NCBI GenBank assembly: GCA_963726085.1
Contig: CAVSAR010000011.1
Location: 186,001-250,000 of the forward strand
From: ZC4RG30 sp963726085
GTDB lineage: Bacteria > Pseudomonadota > Gammaproteobacteria > Steroidobacterales > Steroidobacteraceae
Length of the DNA: 64,000 bases
Direction of reading: 5' to 3'
Within the stretch, counting starts at the first letter, position 1. The number at the start of each line of letters is the position of its first letter. The notes beneath the pieces are model-generated. The model did not search any database and was not told the DNA's origin. It was given only the letters and a program-made list of their open reading frames with translations. This document shows positions 50,586 to 60,516 of this stretch, in pieces. The position numbers were made by a program, and so were the translations under genes.

Positions 50586-51763
50586 GCACGCCCCGGACCT
50601 GGCAATGGAAGAACACAGCCCTGCGCTGGGGCGGGCCGGCCAGGGGGCTGCACTGGGTGATTGTGGCGCTGATCATCACGCAGTTCGTGCTGGCCAACAT
50701 GGCCCAGCACCTGCCCCTGGGCATGGCCAAGCTGGCCACGCTGGCGCGGCACAAGTCCGTCGGGATCACCATCCTGGCCCTGGCGCTGCTGCGGCTGCTG
50801 TGGCGACTGTACAACCGCAACTCGCCACCGCTGCCGGCCAACCTCAGGCCCTATCAACGCGGCCTGGCGCACCTGACCCACGTTGGCCTGTACCTGTTGC
50901 TGTTCGCGATGCCGCTGACCGGCTGGCTGATGTCGTCGGCCAAGAACTATCCGGTCAGCTGGTTCGGCGTCTTCACGCTGCCCAACCTGGTGCAGCCGGA
51001 TGAGGGGGTGTACCAGCTGATGAAGTCCACCCATGGCGTGCTGGCCGGCACGCTGGTGGCCATCACCACCCTGCACGTGCTGGCGGCGCTGTATCATCAC
51101 TTCATGAAGAAGGACGATGTGCTGCGGCGCATGCTGCCGTTTACGCTGCTGGCTGGCAGCGCCCTGCTGCTGGGCGCCCTGCCGGTGCACACGCGCGCGG
51201 CCGAACCGGCTGCCGCCCTGTGGACCGCCGACCCGGCCAGCAGCACGCTGGAGTTCCAGTTCGTGCAGGCCGGGGCCAAGACCACCGGACGCTTCGCCCG
51301 CTTCACCGCCGACATCGACTTCTCGCCGGCCAATCCGGCAGCGGGCAAGTTCGACGTGGCCATCGACATGGCCAGCGCCGACACGCGCGACAAGGAGCGC
51401 GACGACACGCTGCGCATGCCGGACCTGTTCGACATCGCCAAATTCCCGCGCGCCACCTACGTTGCCTCGCAGTTCGTCGCCAAGGGCGCCGCCTTCGAAG
51501 GCAAGGGCAAGCTGACGCTGCGCGGCATTGCGCTGGACGTACCGGTTACCTTCACCTTTGCCATCCCCGATGCCGGCAAGCCGGTGGCGCAGCTCAAGGG
51601 CACGGCCACGGTCAAGCGCCTGCTGTTTGGCGTGGGCCAGGGCGAATGGAAATCCACCGAGTGGATCAGCGACGACGTGCAGGTGCAGTTCTCGTTGGCG
51701 TTGCGGCCGCGCGCCGCGCGCCCGGCCATTCCCGCCACGCCCGCGCCGGCCACCACCAAGTAG
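50582..51763 (+). CDS. Cytochrome b561 - YceI fusion protein
   Basis: A 393-residue fusion. The N-terminal ~190 residues are a four-helix cytochrome b561 (heme-ligand histidines in RGLHWVIVA, LARHKSVG and TLHVLAALYHH); after a fifth hydrophobic segment ending THARA-like, residues ~210-375 form a YceI beta-barrel (FQFVQAGAKTTGRFARF, DTRDKERDDTLRMPDLFDIAKFP). YceI proteins bind isoprenoid lipids such as ubiquinone analogues, so the pair could move electrons between membrane quinone and a periplasmic lipid. The order b561 then yceI as separate genes is common; the fusion places both on one chain. Confidence 0.92.
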   Translation: MSTPRTWQWKNTALRWGGPARGLHWVIVALIITQFVLANMAQHLPLGMAKLATLARHKSVGITILALALLRLLWRLYNRNSPPLPANLRPYQRGLAHLTHVGLYLLLFAMPLTGWLMSSAKNYPVSWFGVFTLPNLVQPDEGVYQLMKSTHGVLAGTLVAITTLHVLAALYHHFMKKDDVLRRMLPFTLLAGSALLLGALPVHTRAAEPAAALWTADPASSTLEFQFVQAGAKTTGRFARFTADIDFSPANPAAGKFDVAIDMASADTRDKERDDTLRMPDLFDIAKFPRATYVASQFVAKGAAFEGKGKLTLRGIALDVPVTFTFAIPDAGKPVAQLKGTATVKRLLFGVGQGEWKSTEWISDDVQVQFSLALRPRAARPAIPATPAPATTK

Positions 51764-51782
51764 CAGCCGCGCCCAAGCGCGG

Positions 51783-53750
<1,968 letters not shown>

Positions 53751-53755
53751 CCGGT

Positions 53756-54637
53756 TCAGGAAACCAGCAGGCGTGCGGCCTGGCGACGCAGCAGCCCGCC
53801 AAATCCCTGGGCCACGCAGAAGGCATCGATGTCGGCCGGGTCCGGATTCCTGCGGCGCAGCTGCAGCCGTGTCGTGGGCATCTGGATGTCGCAGCGGATG
53901 CGCGTGAGCTGGCGGGCCAGGAACGCAGCCGGGCGATGTCGCGCCAGGCGCTCCACCAGCTGCGCGGCGCCGCGCAGCGGCAGGTCGCGCACCGTGTCCA
54001 GGCGCTCGTACAGCTCTTCGAGGGTGGCGAAGTTGCGCATCAGTACCGTGGCGGTCTTCGGTCCCACGCCCGGCACCCCGGGGATATTATCGACCGCGTC
54101 ACCGGTGAGGGCCAGGTAGTCGGCATAGCGGTCCGGCATGACGCCAAAGCGCTCCTCGATCTCCCCGTACTGGAAGCGCTGATCACCGGCGTAGTCCCAG
54201 TACACGTCCCCGGGGCCGATCAGCTGCGCCAGGTCCTTGTCGCGCGACACGATAGTCGCGCGCAAGCCTTCGGCGCGCATGCGCTGCACCAGCGTGCCGA
54301 TGATGTCGTCGGCCTCGAACTCCGCGCTGTCGAACCACGCCACCCCCAGGTGCGAGCAGAACTGGCGGCAACGCTCGAACTGCAGCAACAGGTCCGGCGG
54401 CGCCGGTTCGCGGTTGGCCTTGTAGGCCGGGTAGATCTGGTTGCGAAAGGACGTGGCCAGGCTGCGGTCGAAGGCAACGGCCAGGTATTCGGGCTGCGCG
54501 CGCTCGATCAGGTCGCACAGGAACCGCGCAAAGCCATACACCGCATGCACCGGATTGCCATCGCCATCACGCATGTCCGGCGGCATTGAATAGTACGCGC
54601 GGAACACATATACCGAGGCATCGACGAGATGGATCAG
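53756..54637 (-). CDS. 5'-3' exonuclease (Pol I/FEN type), apparent CTG start
   Basis: A stand-alone flap/5'-exonuclease, about 293 residues. Motifs: VDAS near the N-terminus (metal-binding Asp6), RNQIYPAYKANR, EFEADDIIG, VSRDKDLAQLI, LTGDAVDNIPGVPGVGPKTA (H3TH DNA-binding). The only ATG/GTG start without a stop upstream is GTG 54607, which would remove the essential VDAS aspartate. A CTG at 54637 restores it and is the only start-like codon between that aspartate and an in-frame TAG 12 nt before the CTG. Either CTG is used or the start codon is mutated. Confidence 0.88.
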   Translation of the reverse strand: MIHLVDASVYVFRAYYSMPPDMRDGDGNPVHAVYGFARFLCDLIERAQPEYLAVAFDRSLATSFRNQIYPAYKANREPAPPDLLLQFERCRQFCSHLGVAWFDSAEFEADDIIGTLVQRMRAEGLRATIVSRDKDLAQLIGPGDVYWDYAGDQRFQYGEIEERFGVMPDRYADYLALTGDAVDNIPGVPGVGPKTATVLMRNFATLEELYERLDTVRDLPLRGAAQLVERLARHRPAAFLARQLTRIRCDIQMPTTRLQLRRRNPDPADIDAFCVAQGFGGLLRRQAARLLVS

Positions 54638-54664
54638 GGTGCCCCGCTACCGCAACGCGGTGCG

Positions 54665-55351
54665 TCAGTTGGCCCAGCTGCGGATGCGCTCGTGCAGCGG
54701 ACTGCTGCGCGGGAAGTGCGCCAGCAGGTACTGCATCTGGTCGGCCAGCACGCGCCGCCCCTTGAGGAAGATGTACTCCGCATACGTGGGCGTGAACGGC
54801 ACGGCGATCAACTGCATCTTGGCCTGCTCGGGCGTGCGCGAGGCCTTGGCGTTGTTGCAGCGGCGGCAGGCCGTGGCCACGTTGCTCCACTTGTCCTGCC
54901 CGCCCTGGCTGAACGGCCGGATGTGGTCGCGCGACAGCTCCACGGCGTGAAACCGCTGCGCACAGTACAGGCACAGGTAGCCATCACGCCTGAACAGGGT
55001 CTGGTTGTTGAGCGGCGGCACGTAGTCGTGCCGGGTATTGCCGGGATTGGCGGTATGGCCAATGGTGGCAATGATGGAGCTGACCTCCAGGACCGTACGG
55101 CGACCGGAGCGTGCGTTGTAACCGCCATGCAGGCTGTACAGCGGCGAACCGCAGGCATACGCCACCTGGCCCTGGTGGTAGAGACGGGCAGCTTCCTTGT
55201 AGTCGATCCACTCCAGGGGCATGCCGGCCACGTCGGCGCGGAGCACAGACTGGCTCAATCCGGCGGCGTGGATGGTCACGACCTTCAGATTGGCGTCGCT
55301 GTCGTCGCGTCGCGGCCCCCTGGCAGGGATGTCATTCCGGTTCCGGTTCAA
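54665..55351 (-). CDS. HNH endonuclease family protein
   Basis: A 228-residue protein with an HNH domain: paired cysteines CLYC, HxxE region LSRDHIRPFSQGG, and WSNVATACRRCNNAKASRTPEQ, so His-Asn-His and zinc cysteines are kept. This form is widespread in Gammaproteobacteria as a stand-alone nuclease with unknown role. The start is uncertain: TTG 55351 is the longest, GTG 55279 another option. It begins a minus-strand run to the exonuclease and acs. Confidence 0.85.
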   Translation of the reverse strand: MNRNRNDIPARGPRRDDSDANLKVVTIHAAGLSQSVLRADVAGMPLEWIDYKEAARLYHQGQVAYACGSPLYSLHGGYNARSGRRTVLEVSSIIATIGHTANPGNTRHDYVPPLNNQTLFRRDGYLCLYCAQRFHAVELSRDHIRPFSQGGQDKWSNVATACRRCNNAKASRTPEQAKMQLIAVPFTPTYAEYIFLKGRRVLADQMQYLLAHFPRSSPLHERIRSWAN

Positions 55352-55364
55352 GCGCCGTCAAGAT

Positions 55365-55370
55365 TATGAT
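55365..55370 (+). promoter_or_regulatory. Candidate -10 of the MDR oxidoreductase gene
   Basis: TATGAT at this position precedes the ATG by 33 nt, leaving a leader that contains the GGCGGGGG ribosome-binding stretch. The same bases give CATAAT on the minus strand toward the HNH gene. No convincing -35 box. Confidence 0.3.
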
Positions 55371-55403
55371 AGGTCGCAGCAACAGACAACGAGGCGGGGG
55401 CGA

Positions 55404-56417
55404 ATGAAGACCTGGCGGGTAGTGGCGGGAAGCCACGTGGACGGCCTGAAGCTCACGGACGAGGTGCCCGGCGAGCTGGCGCCCTTACAGGTGCGGGTGC
55501 GCCTGCGGGGGGCGTCCCTTAACTTTCGCGACATCATGGTATTGCGCGGCATGTACCCGGTCGGATCCCCGGCACCGCTGGTGCCCGGCTCCGACGGCGC
55601 CGGGGACGTGGTGGAAACCGGCAGCGCGGTCACGCGCTTCAAGGTCGGCGACCGGGTGACCACCAGCTTCTTTCCGGATTGGATAGAGGGTCCGCCCACC
55701 CCCGTGAAGATCGCCGGCGCCCTGGGCGGCGGCGGTGCGGGCACCCTGGCCGAGCAGGTGGTACTGGGCGAGCACTCGCTGATCCTGTCGCCGCGACACC
55801 TGGACTATGTGCAGGCCGCCACCCTGACCTGCGCTGGAGTGACTGCCTGGCGCGCGCTGTTTGTAGCCGCGCGGATCCGCCCCGGGGACACCGTGCTGCT
55901 GCTGGGCACCGGCGGTGTGTCGATATGGGCGCTGCAGCTGGCCAAGGCGGCCGGCGCGCGGGTCATCATCACCTCCTCCAGCGATGCCAAGCTGGCCCGC
56001 GCCAGGGAACTGGGCGCCGACCAGACAATCAACTACACCACGACACCGGAATGGTCCGCTGAAGTGCGCCGCCTGACCCACGGCGAAGGCGTCGACGTGG
56101 TGCTGGAGGTCGGCGGTGAAAAGACCATTGGCCAGTCCCTGGCAGCCGTGCGCATGGATGGGGTTATCGTGATCATCGGTGCGGTCAGCGGCAGCGGCGG
56201 CGCCATCGTGCCGCGGCAGTTGATCAGCGGCAGCATCCGGGTGCAGGGTGTGTACGTGGGCAGCCGCAGGATGCACGAGGATCTGGCCCGGTTCGTGGAT
56301 CTGGCCAAGATCAACCCGGTGGTGGACCGGTCGTTTGCCCTGGCGCAAGCACCGGATGCGTTCAAGTATTTCGAGGCTGGCAGGCACTTTGGCAAGGTGG
56401 GTATTGCCTGCAGCTGA
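55404..56417 (+). CDS. Zinc-independent MDR oxidoreductase
   Basis: A 337-residue medium-chain reductase with NAD(P)-binding LGTGGVSIWALQLAKAAGA. The zinc-ligand Cys of alcohol dehydrogenases is replaced (NFRDIMVLRGMYP), and the structural Cys cluster is absent, so it belongs with quinone-reductase-like members. ATG 55404 follows a GGCGGGGG stretch. Substrate unknown. Confidence 0.88.
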   Translation: MKTWRVVAGSHVDGLKLTDEVPGELAPLQVRVRLRGASLNFRDIMVLRGMYPVGSPAPLVPGSDGAGDVVETGSAVTRFKVGDRVTTSFFPDWIEGPPTPVKIAGALGGGGAGTLAEQVVLGEHSLILSPRHLDYVQAATLTCAGVTAWRALFVAARIRPGDTVLLLGTGGVSIWALQLAKAAGARVIITSSSDAKLARARELGADQTINYTTTPEWSAEVRRLTHGEGVDVVLEVGGEKTIGQSLAAVRMDGVIVIIGAVSGSGGAIVPRQLISGSIRVQGVYVGSRRMHEDLARFVDLAKINPVVDRSFALAQAPDAFKYFEAGRHFGKVGIACS

Positions 56418-56458
56418 TGTGGGAAGTTTTAAAACACTAAGGAGAGGGACTTAAAACC

Positions 56459-57160
56459 ATGCGTGGACTCAAACAGACAATGCGCCTGCTGGCCACCGCG
56501 GTAGTGGCCACGGCGGCTGCCGCCGTAGTGACACTTCCGGCCATCTCGGTCGTGACCGCCAAGGAAAAGCCGCCGGAGGAATGGGACGGCCTGGTGCGCA
56601 AGTCCAGCAAGAAACTCGACAACGTCTACGTGCGGCCCAACGTGGAGTTCAAGGCCTACAAGAGCGTGATGCTGGACCCGGTGGACGTGAAGTTCGACAA
56701 GAACTGGGACCCCAACAGCGGCACGCGCGGGGTGTCGGGCCGGCTGGATGCCGGGGATATCGACAAGATCCGCACCGGCCTGAGTGCGCTGTTCGCCGAC
56801 GAGTTCTCCAAGCGGCTGGCCAAGTCCGGCTACCCGGTGGTCACCGCCGCCGGTGACGACGTGCTGCGCATCAAGGCGGCGATCATCAACCTTTATGTCA
56901 ATGCCCCGGAGAAGCAGACCGCCGGCATTTCGCGCAGCTACACCATGGACGCGGGCCACGCCACGGTGGTCATGGAAGCCGCAGATTCCATCACTGGCCA
57001 GTCGCTGGCGCGCGTCGTGGACACGCAGCAGGGCCTGGACAACGGCACGCTGCAATGGACCACGTCGGTGTCCAATTCCGCCGAGGCGCGCCGCATCGTC
57101 GGCCTGTGGGCAGCGGCGGTGGTCAGGGGCCTGGACAAGGTCAACGGCAAGACCAAGTAA
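56459..57160 (+). CDS. DUF3313-like exported protein, paralogue 1
   Basis: A 233-residue exported protein with a signal peptide (ending near VVTAKEK). The mature part opens EEWDGLVRKSSKKLDNVYVRPNVEFKAYKSVMLDPVDVKF, which fits DUF3313, an exported family of unknown role. ATG 56459 has GGAGAGGG 9 nt upstream. First of three consecutive paralogues; it is the most diverged. Confidence 0.75.
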   Translation: MRGLKQTMRLLATAVVATAAAAVVTLPAISVVTAKEKPPEEWDGLVRKSSKKLDNVYVRPNVEFKAYKSVMLDPVDVKFDKNWDPNSGTRGVSGRLDAGDIDKIRTGLSALFADEFSKRLAKSGYPVVTAAGDDVLRIKAAIINLYVNAPEKQTAGISRSYTMDAGHATVVMEAADSITGQSLARVVDTQQGLDNGTLQWTTSVSNSAEARRIVGLWAAAVVRGLDKVNGKTK

Positions 57161-57178
57161 ACCGCGCCAACTAAGCAA

Positions 57179-57201
57179 CTGCGCTGCTAGCCGCAGCGCA
57201 G
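57179..57201 (+). terminator. Hairpin after the first DUF3313-like gene
   Basis: CTGCGCTGC-TAGCC-GCAGCGCAG, 9-bp perfect arms, 19 nt after the stop. No U-tract, so terminator function is only possible. Confidence 0.4.
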
Positions 57202-57292
57202 ACGTTAACGGTGCCAAGGTTGCGGGCGCATGCCGCTGCGCATGGGCCTTAGCCCGACGCCGGGCTAGGCTGGAGGCAAAGGACTGAAGACC

Positions 57293-57982
57293 ATGGGAAT
57301 CAAGCAAGGCATGCGCCAGCTAAGCCCCGCAGTGGTGGTGATCGCCGTCGCGGCGCTGCTGGCGGTCCCGATTGTGACGGCCAAGGAAGAACCCAGGCAG
57401 GAATGGGACGGCCTGGTGCGCAAGGCCGGCTACCAGCTGGACAACGTCTGGGTCCGCCCGAATGTGCAGTTCAAGGCCTACAAGCGCGTGCGCCTGCCAC
57501 CGGTGGAGGTGACCTTCTCCAAGGACTGGGACCCTAACCACGGCACGCGAATGCTCTCGAGCCAGGTGACCAAGGAAGACATGCAGAACATCCGCGACGG
57601 GTTGTCGCAGATGTTCCATGACGAGTTCGCCAAGCGCCTGGCCCAGGGCGGTTACGCCCTCGCGGATACGAACGAGGACGACGTGCTGATCGTGCAGGCG
57701 GCGCTGGCCAATCTCTACATCAATGCACCAACGACCAACGGCGCCAGCGCCACCCGCGTGTACACCATGGATGCAGGACGGGTGTCCGTGGTGATGCAAC
57801 TGTCCGACGCACCGACCCACCAGTTGCTGGCGCGCGTCGTCGACACGCAGCAGGGCCTGAGTAACGGGTACTGGAGCTGGACCACCTCGGTGTCCAATTC
57901 CGCCGAGGCCCGCCGCATCATTGGCATCTGGGCCGAGGCACTTCGCGCGGCGCTCGATCGGGTCAACGGCAAGCGGCCGTAG
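57293..57982 (+). CDS. DUF3313-like exported protein, paralogue 2
   Basis: A 229-residue exported protein; signal peptide ends near IVTAKEE. Shares EWDGLV, LDNVWVRPNVQFKAYKRVRLPPV and RVVDTQQGLSNG with its neighbours. ATG 57293 has GGAGG 13 nt upstream. Closer to paralogue 3 than to 1, as its VRPNVQFKAYKRVRLPPV is shared with 3. Confidence 0.75.
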   Translation: MGIKQGMRQLSPAVVVIAVAALLAVPIVTAKEEPRQEWDGLVRKAGYQLDNVWVRPNVQFKAYKRVRLPPVEVTFSKDWDPNHGTRMLSSQVTKEDMQNIRDGLSQMFHDEFAKRLAQGGYALADTNEDDVLIVQAALANLYINAPTTNGASATRVYTMDAGRVSVVMQLSDAPTHQLLARVVDTQQGLSNGYWSWTTSVSNSAEARRIIGIWAEALRAALDRVNGKRP

Positions 57983-58006
57983 GCGCCGGGATCCGCGCAC
58001 TCAAGG

Positions 58007-58060
58007 CAGCGCAGGATCCGCCTGTTGCCCCAGCGTGGCGCGGGCGGCAAGTGCCGCCGC
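58007..58060. repeat. Degenerate copy of the S41 gene 3' end
   Basis: This stretch, downstream of paralogue 2, is highly similar by eye to 58854-58907, the last codons of the S41 peptidase gene; the minus strand reads APRWGNRRILRC here against PAQPWRNNRILR at the real gene end. It looks like a remnant of a duplication. Confidence 0.6.
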
Positions 58061-58147
58061 CTGCACTTGAACCCGCCGCAACAGGCGGCGGCCGATCACC
58101 GGTTGCAGCTGCGAACGGCAGGGACTTTAGGCAAGGGACGCGAAACC

Positions 58148-58822
58148 ATGTTCGCACTCAAACTCGCGATGCGGCTGCTGACCGCCGCAGTGCTGGTAAC
58201 CGCTGCGGCCGCGCTGCAGCTGGCAATACCGCTGGCGACAGCCGCAGAAGAACCCATGCAGGAATGGGACGGCCTGGTGCATAAGTACAACGACAAGCTG
58301 GAAAACGTCTGGGTCCGCCCCAACGTGCAGTTCAAGGCCTACAAGCGCGTACGCCTGCCACCGGTGGACGTGACATTCGCCAAGGATTGGGACCCGAACC
58401 GCGGCTTACGAAGCCCCACGAAAGAAGAAATCCGGAACATACGTTCCGGACTGGCAGAGATGTTCCACAAAGAGTTCGCCAAACAGCTCGCAAAGGGTGG
58501 TTACGTTCTTACGGATTCCAATGCCGAGGACGTGCTGATCGTGCACGCGGCGCTGGCCAACCTCTACGTCAATGGCCCGGAGGCGACCAACTCGGACCTC
58601 GCCCGTGCGCAAACGATGACAACCGGAAGAGTGTCGGTGGTGATGCAGCTGTCGGATTCCGTGACCCAGCAGTTGCTGGCGCGCGTCGTCGACACGCAGT
58701 ACGGCGATGAACGCGGCAACCTGTCCTGGAGCGCTTCGGTGGCCAGCTCCGATGAGGCCCGGCGCATCATTGACCTCTGGGCCTATGCACTGCGACTGTC
58801 ACTCGACAAGGTCAACAAGTAA
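58148..58822 (+). CDS. DUF3313-like exported protein, paralogue 3
   Basis: A 224-residue exported protein; signal peptide ends near LATAAEE. Shares EWDGLVHKYNDKLENVWVRPN and RVVDTQYGDERG with its neighbours. ATG 58148 chosen because upstream codons lack signal-peptide character; the frame is open from 58025. Convergent with the S41 gene, 30 bp apart. Confidence 0.75.
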   Translation: MFALKLAMRLLTAAVLVTAAAALQLAIPLATAAEEPMQEWDGLVHKYNDKLENVWVRPNVQFKAYKRVRLPPVDVTFAKDWDPNRGLRSPTKEEIRNIRSGLAEMFHKEFAKQLAKGGYVLTDSNAEDVLIVHAALANLYVNGPEATNSDLARAQTMTTGRVSVVMQLSDSVTQQLLARVVDTQYGDERGNLSWSASVASSDEARRIIDLWAYALRLSLDKVNK

Positions 58823-58852
58823 CCGCACATCGCGGGAAACGCCTGTAAGTGA

Positions 58853-60430
58853 TCAGCGCAGGATCCGGTTGTTGCGCCAGGGCTGCGCCGGCGGCACCAG
58901 TGCCGCCCCGCCTTCGCCAGACCCAGAGGCAGCCGCCTGCTTGCGGCCGCTGGCGTCAAACGGCAGGACTGCCGTGCAGGATCCGTTTTCCCGGTAGGTC
59001 AGTGCCACCCGCAGCTGCTCTTCGGCAGGATCCCCCAGCGGGTGGGCCAGGTCATCCTGCGCGCCGCAGCCCGGAAGGTTGGCGCTGGGATCCCCGGTGG
59101 CCGCGGTGCGCGTGGCGGAGAAGCCGTCGGCATAGTCGCCAAAGCCCAGTGCGTTGACGCCACGAAACTGGATGGAAAAGTAGGTCGTGCCGCAGTTGTC
59201 CTGCGGATAGAACCCATAGGGTTTGCCGCAGGTGGTCAGGCCAATCTGGTTGACGGTCACGCCCGCGCCCTTGAGGCCGTTGATGATGGACTCGCTGGCC
59301 GAACAGGTGTCCCCGGTGGTCAATACATACACCCGCGCCAACCCCAGCCAGGGCAGCGCCACACCGGAGGTGGTCGAAAATCCCTGGGTGACCGTGAGGA
59401 ACTTATTTGGCGTGATGGCATCGCCGCTGACCGGATCGGTGGTCGGATGCTTGGCGTTGAACTGCACCAGCTCAAAGGTCTTGCCGCCGGCCTGCGCCGG
59501 ACCGGCAATCATGTAGGCCAGCTCGTTGGCAATGTCGAGGTAGCCGCCGCCGTTGTAGCGCAGGTCCAGCACCAGGTCCTGGATGCCGGCTGCCTTGAGC
59601 GAGGCGATGGCCGTCACCAGCTTGGCTTCGGCGGTAGCCACGTGACTGCTGAACAGCAGGTAGCCGACCGTACCGGACGGGGTGTTGAGGGTGGACACGA
59701 TGGGCACCGGATTGCTGGTCACCACCGCTGCGGTCAACGTGACATCGAGATTTGCACTGGTTACCGGATTGGACAGGCGCAGCTGGTGCACGCCCCCGGC
59801 GGCGCTGGGATAAATCGCCTCGGAGATCTTGTCCACACCGGTGCTGGAGTTGTCGTTGACCACGTCGACGCCATCGGTCAACAGCAAACTCATGCCGCGG
59901 CTGACGCCCGCGGTGGCTGCCGCCGAGCCGGGTTCCACGTAGCGCACCTTTACCGAGCGCGGCACGGCGGGCGCGGCGACTTCCCAGTCGATGCCATAGC
60001 CGACCTCGGCACCGGACCCGGACAGTGCGGCCCAGGCCGCCGTGTCATAGGTGAAATGGAACTGGTCCTTGTCCTTGCCACTGGGGGTCTTGGCACTGGT
60101 CTTCAGCAGGTCGAAGTACGCCAGCGGATCGTTGGTCAGTGCCGGGTCACTGTCGGGCACCTCGCTGTACCAGAGGTACAGGTCGTTGGTCCAGGAGCGC
60201 AACCAGTAGTTCTCCAGCGTGGTGCTGCCGGCGCGATCCGGATAGGCCTTGCCGGTGTCCGGATCCTTGCCGGTGCGCGGTGTCTTGCACTGGGCCGCAT
60301 AGTTGGACGCCGGCAGGAACACGCCGGGCTGGAATGCGGTGGCGCTGGCCGCCGGGGCCGAGCTGGAACCACCACCACAAGCGCCAAGAGACAGGGTAAG
60401 CGCGAGCAGTGCCGCGTATAGCAACCTCAT
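58853..60430 (-). CDS. S41 family peptidase lipoprotein
   Basis: A 525-residue lipoprotein, lipobox LGAC (Cys18). A PDZ-like module (RYVEPGSAAATAGVSRGMSLL) precedes the peptidase core: VLDLRYNGGGYL and the nucleophile Ser377 in TGDTCSASESI. C-terminal-processing-type peptidases use a Ser/Lys dyad; the Lys was not assigned. Substrate unknown. Divergent from priA, 86 bp apart. Confidence 0.9.
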   Translation of the reverse strand: MRLLYAALLALTLSLGACGGGSSSAPAASATAFQPGVFLPASNYAAQCKTPRTGKDPDTGKAYPDRAGSTTLENYWLRSWTNDLYLWYSEVPDSDPALTNDPLAYFDLLKTSAKTPSGKDKDQFHFTYDTAAWAALSGSGAEVGYGIDWEVAAPAVPRSVKVRYVEPGSAAATAGVSRGMSLLLTDGVDVVNDNSSTGVDKISEAIYPSAAGGVHQLRLSNPVTSANLDVTLTAAVVTSNPVPIVSTLNTPSGTVGYLLFSSHVATAEAKLVTAIASLKAAGIQDLVLDLRYNGGGYLDIANELAYMIAGPAQAGGKTFELVQFNAKHPTTDPVSGDAITPNKFLTVTQGFSTTSGVALPWLGLARVYVLTTGDTCSASESIINGLKGAGVTVNQIGLTTCGKPYGFYPQDNCGTTYFSIQFRGVNALGFGDYADGFSATRTAATGDPSANLPGCGAQDDLAHPLGDPAEEQLRVALTYRENGSCTAVLPFDASGRKQAAASGSGEGGAALVPPAQPWRNNRILR

Positions 60431-60516
60431 GGGCCACAGTAGCCATAATTGCGACTACGATGCAATGCGCCACGGCGCGCATCGCGCCACACGTAATTCA
60501 CCCGTAATCCGAAAAA

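Noticed and set aside
56459..58822. A mobile element explaining the tandem paralogues
   Set aside because: No transposase, inverted ends or target duplications; simple tandem duplication is enough.
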